This document shows, piece after piece, positions 8,301 to 14,378 of a DNA stretch of 16,077 nucleotides; the stretch's first letter is position 1, and every line of letters begins with the position of its first letter. Under the pieces are notes generated by a model that was not told where the DNA came from, searched no databases, and worked only from the letters and a program-made list of their open reading frames with translations. The position numbers were made by a program, and so were the translations under genes. Source of the DNA: Opitutales bacterium (GTDB lineage Bacteria > Verrucomicrobiota > Verrucomicrobiia > Opitutales > T3Sed10-336); contig SLOW01000201.1 in NCBI GenBank assembly GCA_007132315.1, positions 1 through 16,077 on the forward strand. The letters run 5' to 3'.

Positions 8301-11260
8301 CAGGTACCCGGACGTTGCTCGCGCATTTTGAAAGCGTCCCCGCCCCTTCCGGAGCCGGGACGGCGATGAGCTGGGGCGGAAATGACCGCGGCCAGCTCGG
8401 CTTGGGTATTCCGCCCTACTACACAACGCCGCAGACGCCCGCGCAACCGACGGGCGACTGGGTCAAGGTGAGTGCTGGAGCGGGCCTTTCCCTCGCCATC
8501 CGGGAGGACGGAACCCTGTGGAGCTGGGGATCGAATAGCTCGGGACAACTGGGGGCCGGGATCGGGTTATCTTTGACTTTTACTTCCCGCGATGTGCCCG
8601 AACAGGTGGGGGACGACGATGATTGGGCGGACATCAGCGCCGGTTCACTTAGGCATTCCCTCGCCGTGAAAGAAGACGGCACTCTATGGGGCTGGGGGCG
8701 AAACTTTTACGGCCAATTGGGCGATGGAACCACCACCAGTAGCAACGTGCCTGTCCGGATAGGAACGGACCAGGACTGGGAAACGGTGAGCGCGGGACGC
8801 GACCATTCCCTCGGGATACGTGTCGAGACAACAGACGGCAATACTGAGGTCCGGACTCTATGGGCGTGGGGCCGCAACAACTGGGGACAGCTTGGGGACG
8901 GCGGGGAATCCGACCGGTACGAGCCCGTCCGCATCGAGGTGGAGGGCCGGGAATGGGCGGCGGTATCCGCCGGCGACGGGCACAGCGCGGCGTTGGCCGA
9001 GGACGGCACGCTGTGGACATGGGGCAGCGGGTCAAACGGCCGCCTCGGGCATGGGGAAATCGCGCACCTCGACAGACCCGAGCAGGTGAAGGTCGACGGA
9101 ATTCCCGACGACGAATGGACTCTGGTTTCCGCCGGTTTTCATCACACACTTGCCCTCCGGAGCGACGGCACGTTGTGGGCGTGGGGCTCCAACACGCATG
9201 GTGTCCTCGGGGACGGAGCGCTGAGTTCGAGTTCGGTTCCCGTTCAGATCGGCGACTTCGAAGATTGGGTGTATGTCAACACGCAATACCGCCACAGCGC
9301 CGGGATCCGGGAGGGCGAAGACCGCAGCCTATGGCTTTGGGGAGCGAACACTTTCGGGCAGCTCGGGGACGGATCTATTGCCTCCCGCGAGAGTCCGGTT
9401 GAAGTCGACGGAGGCGGAGACTGGACGGCCGTAGCGGTTGGCGGCGGTCCCACGACCGAAGGCAATCACACGCTGGGCGTGGAGGCAAGCAGCGCTGCGG
9501 CGTCCAGTTTGCGCGCGTGGGGCACCACATTCCGCGGGCAGGCGGGAACGGGCGTAAACGGGACGATCACCGAACGGACCGAAATCGACGCCGGGAATTG
9601 GTCCATGCTTGGGGCGGGAAGCGACGCTGCCCACGGCGTCCGCGACGACGGCACGCTCTGGGGCTGGGGAAGCAACGAGCGCGGACAGGTCGGAGACGGA
9701 ACGACCGCGACGAGGCTGTTGCCGGTTGAGATCACGCTCAACCCCGGAGACAATCCGGAAGCGGATACCCGTTGGACGTATGTCGCTTCGGGGCGGCAAT
9801 ACGCCGCCGCGATCACGGACGAGGGAACCCTCTGGTCATGGGGTCTCAATAGTTCGGGGCAGTTGGGGCACGGAACCACTGTGGACGCGGCCTCGCCCAC
9901 GCAGGTCGAGGGACCGGACGGCGGTTGGCGCTCGGTCAGTGTGCATACCTCCTTTACCCTCGCGCTCGCGGAAAACGGAACACTCTGGGCCTGGGGCAGT
10001 AACGCGAGCGGTCAAATTGGCGAGGGCTCGGCCGGTGGAACGCGGGCGACCCCGCAGCAGATTCTCCTCGCCGGAGATGAAGGTCCGGACAACCAGTGGG
10101 CCGTTGTTTCGGCGGGCGCGAATCATGGTCTGGCTGTGCGATCCGACGGCACACTGTGGGCATGGGGAAACAACGGCAACGGACGCTTGGGCGACGGCAC
10201 GACAACCCGGCGCGACGCACCGGCTCGGATCGGCGGGCACAGTGACTGGATCTACGTTCATGCCGCTGACTTTCATTCGTTCGGTATCCGGCACGGCGGA
10301 AAGCTCTACGCCTGGGGACGCAATGTATCTTCCGTGCTCGGGACGGGAACCTCGGGCGATCACCTTGAGCCGACCCGTGTGGGAGATGCCTTGGGCTGGC
10401 GCAGCGTGGCCGGGTTCTCCCGTCATACGATGGCCGTGAGAGATGACGGCTCGCTTTGGGCGTGGGGATCCGCCGGTGACGGGCAAATTGGTGACGGTTT
10501 GTTGTTTTTGCGCAGCACCCCGAGCTTGGTGGACGACAGCGCATTCTGGGTGTCTGTCGCGGCGGGCGGCAATTTCAGCCTCGCGATCAAGTCCGACGCC
10601 CCCTCCGGTTTCACTGTCACGACCGCAGCCCATCCATCGGGCGGAGGCACCGTGACCGGCAGCGGCGACTATGCAGCGGGAGCGGACGTGACACTCTCCG
10701 CCGAAGCCGCGTCCGGGTTTGTGTTCGTGAAATGGACGGAAGGCGGTCTGCAGATCGGAAGTGAACCAGTGCTCGAGTTTACCGCCGAACGGCACCGAAC
10801 CCTCGTCGCTCATTTTGAAGCCGATATCGAGGATGATCCGGAGACGTTTGATGGTTGGGCGGAGGAGGCCTTCCCCGCTGGGACGGATCCTGCGGACATG
10901 CTTCCCGACGCGGATCCGGGAGGCCATGGCATCCCGAATTTACTGCGCTTCGCGTTCGTCATGGATCCTCAGAACCCCGCGCAATCGGATCTTCCGGCTT
11001 CGGACACCATGGTGCCGGACGGTGAGGAAGAAGAATACCTGACGCTTTCGTTCACTCGAAGAACAAACGCCGCGGTCGATTACCGTGTGAAGGGACGCAG
11101 TAACATGGAGGAGGACTGGGAACAAATCGACGACACACACATAGTGCAGGTGATTCCCGTTGATGATTCCACCGAGCGGGTGGTGGTCCGCGACCGCGAA
11201 CCCGTCTCGAAAAACGACAGTCGATACATGCGAATCGTTGTGGAATTACTGGATGACTAG
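5315..11260 (+). CDS. Giant exported RCC1-repeat protein with InlB-type repeats (28 RCC1 units)
   Basis: The 1981-residue protein begins with a Sec signal peptide (MKYKASNFFAGSLVALL..., likely cleaved after ASA at residue 25). Residues 31-775 hold 14 RCC1 units (LWAWGSNxxGQLGDG... W... VAAGxxHSxAIxxDGT). Residues 782-1007 hold three divergent InlB B-type repeats (GGTVxGSGxFxAGxxxTLTAxAxxGYxFxxWTEDG... LxAxF). Residues 1017-1760 hold 14 more RCC1 units, 1766-1834 a fourth InlB-type repeat, and 1840-1981 a C-terminal domain with DADPGGHGIPNLLRFAF and a beta-rich end. Seven RCC1 units form one propeller, so four propellers are expected. Nothing indicates an enzyme; binding or a surface role is inference. 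No membrane anchor, LPXTG or PEP-CTERM motif is visible. The ATG at 5315 fits the signal peptide but has no clear Shine-Dalgarno. The frame is intact over 5.9 kb. It follows the sigma/kinase pair by 295 bp; a functional link is a guess. Confidence 0.92.
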   Translation: MKYKASNFFAGSLVALLSFASAASAETDAQLWSWGSNTYGQLGLGLTGIQPVPGREITEAADWAYVTGGTGFAVALKDDGTLWAWGHNARNELGLGTDIDRSEPAQIGSEDHWVAVASGSYHTLAVTDEGELYAWGGFNFQGQLGLGDTMSRSEPTLVDDGDGNPWRKVAAGGSHSMAIREDGTLWAWGSNASGQLGDGTGEHRESPVEIPVPGGGVGVQWSSAAAGSSHSMAILSDGTLWSWGWNTRGQLGAGDSDNRLSPVQVLVEGEDDDGWDEVAAGRFHTMALRSGELWAWGGNRSGQIGAGGTELTFSDVPLQIGEWDDWTSVVAGDGNSGGIREGGHLWVWGDNSFGQIGDGTLERRTVPERVEPEGGWTAVHLEGTTPIVNVQTQLGLYALGLREEETEGPPGRSLWGWGFGQNGQLANGTFGNVRAPERVEEVSPGFLPEPEGWRHVAAGRDSSLGIADDGTLWAWGANGSGQLGDNSTDLRAAPVRWSDDSWKTVAKAVSHAHAIRDDGTLWGWGFGFLGLPGGFISRLQPTQIGTEDDWSGVAGAGNHSLAIKDDGTLWSWGQNNFGQVGDGTTTVRSTPVQVFADGAADGGWVAVAVGSSMISIRGHSVALREDGSLWAWGSNENGQLGDGTTSDRHEPIKISEEGEYWVFVSAGHEHTLAIRSDGTLWAWGENFFGQLGVSGGWARTEPVQVGEDNDWRFVATHAYHTLGVKKDGSLWSWGRGGDGQLGEGGSTTQWTPQPVDDGGWWTSAAVGDHHSVGVRSEAKPLHYDVAVFADPPDAGTVSGAGEYPAGSLAGVLAQEAEGYAFSAWVENGVVVSTNRFHLVSVNGDRTLEAEFEADEPDIHLINAEAEPTEGGTVGGSGAFAAGAEATLTADANEGYVFSAWTEDGADVSTDAEYTFVVAGDRDLVAVFTAETPGEDEFQVSVYSVPGDGGEVVGGGSYEAGDPVTVTAYAAVGYRFVRWTEDGGEVSAVGEYSFEATGTRTLLAHFESVPAPSGAGTAMSWGGNDRGQLGLGIPPYYTTPQTPAQPTGDWVKVSAGAGLSLAIREDGTLWSWGSNSSGQLGAGIGLSLTFTSRDVPEQVGDDDDWADISAGSLRHSLAVKEDGTLWGWGRNFYGQLGDGTTTSSNVPVRIGTDQDWETVSAGRDHSLGIRVETTDGNTEVRTLWAWGRNNWGQLGDGGESDRYEPVRIEVEGREWAAVSAGDGHSAALAEDGTLWTWGSGSNGRLGHGEIAHLDRPEQVKVDGIPDDEWTLVSAGFHHTLALRSDGTLWAWGSNTHGVLGDGALSSSSVPVQIGDFEDWVYVNTQYRHSAGIREGEDRSLWLWGANTFGQLGDGSIASRESPVEVDGGGDWTAVAVGGGPTTEGNHTLGVEASSAAASSLRAWGTTFRGQAGTGVNGTITERTEIDAGNWSMLGAGSDAAHGVRDDGTLWGWGSNERGQVGDGTTATRLLPVEITLNPGDNPEADTRWTYVASGRQYAAAITDEGTLWSWGLNSSGQLGHGTTVDAASPTQVEGPDGGWRSVSVHTSFTLALAENGTLWAWGSNASGQIGEGSAGGTRATPQQILLAGDEGPDNQWAVVSAGANHGLAVRSDGTLWAWGNNGNGRLGDGTTTRRDAPARIGGHSDWIYVHAADFHSFGIRHGGKLYAWGRNVSSVLGTGTSGDHLEPTRVGDALGWRSVAGFSRHTMAVRDDGSLWAWGSAGDGQIGDGLLFLRSTPSLVDDSAFWVSVAAGGNFSLAIKSDAPSGFTVTTAAHPSGGGTVTGSGDYAAGADVTLSAEAASGFVFVKWTEGGLQIGSEPVLEFTAERHRTLVAHFEADIEDDPETFDGWAEEAFPAGTDPADMLPDADPGGHGIPNLLRFAFVMDPQNPAQSDLPASDTMVPDGEEEEYLTLSFTRRTNAAVDYRVKGRSNMEEDWEQIDDTHIVQVIPVDDSTERVVVRDREPVSKNDSRYMRIVVELLDD
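5405..7640 (+). repeat. RCC1 units 1-14: two predicted seven-bladed propellers
   Basis: Fourteen units start at LWSWGSNTYGQLG and end at HHSVGVRSEA. Unit 7 is irregular: it lacks the usual HxxAIxxDGT end and carries a longer linker (about 6470-6553). This places the break between the first propeller (units 1-7) and the second (units 8-14, from LWGWGFGQNG at 6554). Codon choice differs between units with near-identical peptides, so the duplications are old. Blade grouping is inferred from the count and the irregular unit. Confidence 0.75.
8363..10592 (+). repeat. RCC1 units 15-28: two further predicted seven-bladed propellers
   Basis: Fourteen units run from AMSWGGNDRGQLG to NFSLAIKSDA. Unit 21 is the irregular one here (linker with GGGPTTEGNHTLGVEASSAAASS), again the seventh of the block, and unit 22 starts at 9509 with LRAWGTTFRGQAG. 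The last unit ends with (K/R)S(D/E)A like unit 14. Each 14-unit block is followed by InlB-type repeats, so the protein looks like a duplicated cassette. Confidence 0.75.
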
Positions 11261-11276
11261 AGGAAGGCGGACAGCC

Positions 11277-11399
11277 ATGGATATGATGAAATACAAGGCC
11301 TCCAACTTTTTCGCGGGATCGCTCGTTGCGCTCCTTCGCCTCGCCGCGCTCCTTCGTCTCGCCGCGCGTCTTCTCCGGGAAGGGGGGCGTTCGTGCTAA
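11277..11399 (+). CDS. 40-codon ORF repeating the giant protein's signal peptide
   Basis: The ORF starts 16 nt after the stop of the giant gene, with a good Shine-Dalgarno (AGGAAGG, 11261-11267) 9 nt before the ATG. Residues 4-20 (MKYKASNFFAGSLVALL) are identical to the first 17 residues of the giant protein. The two DNA copies differ at 4 of 51 bases, all synonymous. After that the frame runs into a tandem 18-nt repeat (11328-11345 and 11346-11363, one mismatch) coding RLAALLRLAARLL, then ends in REGGRSC; no cleavage site or mature protein follows. It is probably the surviving head of a deleted paralogue, but a translated hydrophobic micropeptide cannot be excluded. Its stop overlaps the stop of the facing XRE gene (11396-11399). 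Confidence 0.5.
   Translation: MDMMKYKASNFFAGSLVALLRLAALLRLAARLLREGGRSC
11328..11363 (+). repeat. Tandem 18-nt repeat, two copies
   Basis: GCGCTCCTTCG(C/T)CTCGCC occurs twice head to tail, with one mismatch, followed by a partial third GCGCG. It lies exactly where the short ORF stops resembling the giant gene's signal peptide. The giant gene carries a single related GCGCTCCTTTCGTTCGCC at the same place. Replication slippage in this C-rich stretch is a simple explanation. Confidence 0.6.
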
Positions 11400-11599
11400 T
11401 CCCGATATTCGAGAATGTCCCTGGGTTGGCATTCCAGCGCTTTACAGATCGCCGCCAGCGTACTGAAACGGATCGCCTTCGCGCGGCCGGCTTTTAAGAC
11501 CGAAAGGTTTTGCGGAGTGATTCCGATTTCTTCCGCCAGGTCTTGCAGCTTGCGCTTTCGCTTTGCCAGCATCACATCGAGATTGACGACAATACGCAT
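11396..11599 (-). CDS. Small XRE-family (Cro/CI-type) transcriptional regulator
   Basis: The 67-residue protein is almost only a helix-turn-helix domain: MRIVVNLDVMLAKRKRKLQDLAEEIGITPQNLSVLKAGRAKAIRFSTLAAICKALECQPRDIL. The motif lies at about residues 17-40 (LQDLAEEIGITPQNLSVLKAG). The conserved end 'CQPRDILEYRD' is typical of small regulators that pair with DUF2975 membrane proteins, exactly as here. It starts 1 nt after the DUF2975 stop. The nearest purine stretch (GAGGA) is about 20 nt upstream inside that gene, so translation is probably coupled. It presumably binds DNA as a dimer and may regulate its own operon; targets are unknown. Confidence 0.9.
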   Translation of the reverse strand: MRIVVNLDVMLAKRKRKLQDLAEEIGITPQNLSVLKAGRAKAIRFSTLAAICKALECQPRDILEYRD

Positions 11600-11600
11600 G

Positions 11601-12134
11601 CTAAATGGTTAACCGGTTTTCCTCTTCGATGTTCGCGCCTTCCCTGAGCAGCCAGGAGAAAAGGATCAAGACGGCGCCCACGACCCACGGTGTGATGCTG
11701 GGAAGGAATTCGGCGACCATGACGGTGTAACCGGAAATCCCGGGCAGAAACGAATAATCCGATTCCGCCATACGCCAGATCCGAACCGTGACCGCAACCA
11801 CTCCGTAGGGGAGGCAATAAGCTCCCACCCGCCACAAAACATCGATTCCCGAGCGATCGAATATTTCCCCGGCTTGGAGTCGTACGAAAAAACGGCGGAG
11901 TTGGCGCATGGCCAGGAAAGAGAAAGCAATCTTCAGGAGCGCGGCCAACATGATGAAGAAGCTTTGGTCCGCCGACGCGGCGCCGGTCGGGATGATGAAC
12001 GCCACCCAAACGAGAATCAACATGCAGAAAACAACTCCCAGAGTCCCCCAGGCCGCGATCGCCACCCGGAGAACACGTGCTGCCGTTGTCGCAAAAGTTT
12101 GAATACGGCCTTTCGGCGATGGTGTATCGGTCAT
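11601..12134 (-). CDS. DUF2975 family integral membrane protein
   Basis: The 177-residue protein has four predicted membrane segments at about 25-49, 58-78, 100-120 and 146-164. It has the family's cytoplasmic 'LRRFFVRLQAGEIFDRSGIDVLWRVG' stretch between the second and third segments and the acidic end EEENRLTI. DUF2975 proteins are regularly encoded directly before a small XRE regulator, as here, and are thought to act with it; the biochemical role is unknown. I chose the ATG at 12134, which gives the normal family length. The frame is open to 12290, but those 52 extra residues overlap the preceding gene and are not family-like. The gap to the preceding gene's stop is 1 nt and to the XRE gene 1 nt, so all three form one operon. 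Confidence 0.87.
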   Translation of the reverse strand: MTDTPSPKGRIQTFATTAARVLRVAIAAWGTLGVVFCMLILVWVAFIIPTGAASADQSFFIMLAALLKIAFSFLAMRQLRRFFVRLQAGEIFDRSGIDVLWRVGAYCLPYGVVAVTVRIWRMAESDYSFLPGISGYTVMVAEFLPSITPWVVGAVLILFSWLLREGANIEEENRLTI

Positions 12135-12135
12135 T

Positions 12136-13002
12136 TTAATAATAGAGGTTGGCTTGAAAATCGGGGACCTTGCCGGCGTGAACCTGATTGCTCCAACGAT
12201 CCAGACGTTCCTTCCCCATCTCCCAGAACGAACGGGTGAGTTCGAAATACTCCAGTACCGCATCCGATTCTCCCGCGGCCAAGAGGTCATGGGCCAGGCT
12301 CATATTCTGGCCGAAACTGTTGAGTTGGGGCGAGTCCGGACTCCGTCCGGACTCGAGCAGCAACTCCTTTGCTTCTTCAATGCGTCCGTCGGTAAGAGCG
12401 AGTCGTCCGAGAACCATGTGCGCGTCATGAATGGCATTGCCGTAGTTCCAGTCATCGGCGTAGCGTTAGGACAGTGCAAGCAGTTCGATTGCATACAGTT
12501 GGGCGTCCTCGAGTTCGCCCCGATCGAAGGCGTCTTTTGCTTCTCTGGCAAGCGAAGAGAAGCGTAAGCGTTCCGTCGATGCGTCCTCCGGCACGGTGCC
12601 GGTCCGAGTTGAAGAGCGGTTCAAAGAGAACGTCCGCGACGCATCGCGATGACGCAGGGTCACCTGACCGGCGTCCTCGTCATAGCTCGCGACGCTCACC
12701 CCCGACCGAGTCTCATTTATCCCGATCCAGAAGCTTGTGCGTCTCTCCGGATCGTATATGCTGAACTGAAAGCGATTCGAAACCGAAATAACGCCGCGCC
12801 ATTGCAAACGATGGAGAAAGCCTTCGGAGTCCGCTCCCATGATCTCTGCTTCGTGAGAATTGATATCCGCCCGCAATTCGCTGAATTGAGCGGGTAACTG
12901 CGAAAATGCAGCGATTCCGCAACAAAGTGCGGCACCGGTCGAAAATAGGCGACCAGCATTGCTCCGAAAAGGCCTGGGTCGGAGGGTCGACTGCTTTGTC
13001 AT
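12136..13002 (-). pseudogene. Exported helical-repeat protein gene interrupted by an in-frame TAA
   Basis: The first part (13002-12466, 178 residues) has a hydrophobic N-terminal signal segment (about residues 18-39), a middle part (FLHRLQWRGVISVSNRFQFSIYDPERRTSFWIGINE) and a helical end (LAREAKDAFDRGELEDAQLYAIELLALS). A TAA at 12466-12468 stops it. In the same frame the protein continues without any gap as RYADDWNYGNAIHDAHMVLG, then EEAKELLLESG, SPQLNSFGQNMSLAHDLLAAGE and VLEYFELTRSFWEMG to 12136. The continuation is TPR-like and matches a conserved tail I know from verrucomicrobial hypothetical proteins. A single change of CAA (Gln) to TAA explains the break. Restored length would be 288 residues. 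The gene heads the DUF2975-XRE operon. Function is unknown; the two halves may be annotated elsewhere as separate genes. Confidence 0.75.
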
Positions 13003-13419
13003 TATTCGTTTTATATGGACAGCCTGAATGAGGGGAGTGCTGTCTTGAAAGAATAAAATATTGTTACTCGATAAGAAATTACCTTTTATCTTAAATCTCT
13101 GTCGGAGTTCTCAAGGGTCGAGCCAATCTCAATCCTCAATGCAGTCGGTGTTGCGTTTCCTCATCTTAGGGTCGTAAGGTGAATGGCGCTTGGTTAGAGC
13201 AGGTTGTCGGAATTACCGTTCCGAGGCGACTCGGTCGTCCAACGGAGTGTGCTCGCTTGCGAGCGCCTCCGGCGATTGTGGTCCGGACGCACCCCCGACA
13301 GGTCGGGGCAAGCGGGCACGCTACAAGCCGGACGCCGGGACCGAAAAATCGCCTTAACCGAGCAGCATTCAGCTTAGTGCCACATTGAACGCGCCGCTTT
13401 TCCTCCGGCCAATGGGCTT
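13003..13419. other. Non-coding gap with a dispersed repeat and hairpins
   Basis: I see no gene here. The left part (13003-13120) is AT-rich and would carry the promoter of the minus-strand operon, but no good -35/-10 pair could be fixed. The centre holds a GCTCGC-TT-GCGAGC hairpin (13251-13264) and the second copy of the CCCGACAGGTCGGG repeat. A 114-codon minus frame across the region has no recognisable protein character. Confidence 0.5.
13285..13330. repeat. Dispersed repeat, copy 2 (CCCGACAGGTCGGG core)
   Basis: The core at 13294-13307 is identical to 2412-2425 and is followed by GCAAGCGGGCACGC and TACAAGCC. Orientation equals copy 1. A second perfect hairpin, GCTCGC-TT-GCGAGC, lies 30 nt upstream (13251-13264) and may belong to the same element. 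Confidence 0.6.
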
Positions 13420-13964
13420 CTAAAATGCCACCGCCAGCCCGGCCCGAACTCCGAGCAAATCGAACCCTTGATCGAAGTCGGTATGGGAAATCCTCAAGGT
13501 TCCGGCCCAAAGATCATCGAACCAATAGGCCGCCTGTGCTCCCAATGTCCAGAAATCGTCCCAGTCGCTGTCCGAGAAGCCGAATGCGGACGCTTTTCAG
13601 CGGACGAAATCCAATCCGGCTCCGGCAAAGGGCTTGATTGAATCCTCGATAAGCAAATAACCGCGTAGCAGAGCACCGATCCGGGTTGACGTGACCGTTA
13701 CCTGCGACTCACTTACCCGGGTATAATCTATGCCGGGATTTAGATCCAAGCCGAAATGGCAGGGTTCTTCGGCCAATGGGAAATTGAATTCGCCGCCGGG
13801 CCCCACCCATCGACGGATTCCCCGAACCCCGAGACACGTTCGTAACCCGTGTTGACGCCGAGGTAGCGCTCGCCAAGCAGGCTGTTCGCGTGTGCAACGC
13901 TGCCCGCGGCTGCCGCGAAGGCAGAAACAAGAGCGACTAACTGACGGGTTTTCTTTGTATTCAT
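13420..13964 (-). pseudogene. Outer-membrane beta-barrel protein gene with a frameshift and a nonsense codon
   Basis: The N-terminus is a clear signal peptide (MNTKKTRQLVALVSAFAAAA, cleavage after AHA) followed by NSLLGERYLGVNTGYERVSGFGESVDGWGP. Near 13797-13805, in a GGGGCCCGG run, one base is missing; shifting frame there restores GGEFNFPLAEEPCHFGLDLNPGIDY and alternating strands up to KPFAGAGLDFVR. A TGA at 13597-13599 then interrupts the frame, which continues as KASAFGFSDSDWDDFWTLG and ends in GVRAGLAVAF. The terminal phenylalanine after alternating hydrophobic residues is the usual outer-membrane assembly signal. The restored product of about 180 residues would be a small porin-like or OmpW/OmpX-size barrel; the exact family is not clear. 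Two independent lesions make it a likely pseudogene. Confidence 0.7.
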
Positions 13965-14378
13965 CGTTCGTTACTTTCGGGGTAGGCCTTTGAGACAGGT
14001 TGTGGAGTGATTTTTCACTCGGTTGAGGAAAAATATGAAAAGGTGGGGCACGTTGGGCAAGGAAGTTTTTACCGGGAGCGGCTCACGTCGGAGCGCACTT
14101 CTACAAGAGACGAATGGGGGCCCTGCAAGGACCTCTCCAGCTCCGGGAAAGGGTGCGGCGGCTTAAGCACACCGTTGCGTGTTCTCACGGACGAGGCTAC
14201 CACATCTTGATCCGCCCCCGGAGAACAGTGGGAAGCCGAAAACAAAAGGTGTCGCAATGAAGCAACTCCAGTGTTCCGCCTGACCTCATTTTGCGACGTT
14301 GCCTTTCCTGACGAGGATGTCACGGATCAATAATCTCCATCGACAAGTCAAGCCCGTCCATTTATTCGCTCTCTCAAG
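13965..14378. other. Non-coding stretch between two decayed genes
   Basis: About 410 bp separate the beta-barrel remnant and the recognisable start of the GH95 remnant. A perfect hairpin GAGTGA-TTTT-TCACTC lies at 14005-14020, some 40 bp upstream of the barrel gene's ATG; it may be an operator or leader structure. The rest shows no gene, tRNA or mobile element that I recognise. The frame of the GH95 remnant meets a stop (TAA) at 14331. Confidence 0.5.

Noticed and set aside
5405..10592. Regular DNA periodicity that could suggest a CRISPR or tandem array
   Set aside because: Units of 145-180 bp vary in length and sequence and encode RCC1 blades; there are no identical repeats with unique spacers.
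9836..10927. 363-codon minus-strand ORF inside the giant gene
   Set aside because: It is antisense to a well-supported repeat protein. Long antisense frames are expected from the repetitive, GC-rich coding pattern.
13166..13510. 114-codon minus-strand ORF
   Set aside because: It crosses a dispersed repeat and the end of the barrel gene; the translation is arginine-rich without family features.
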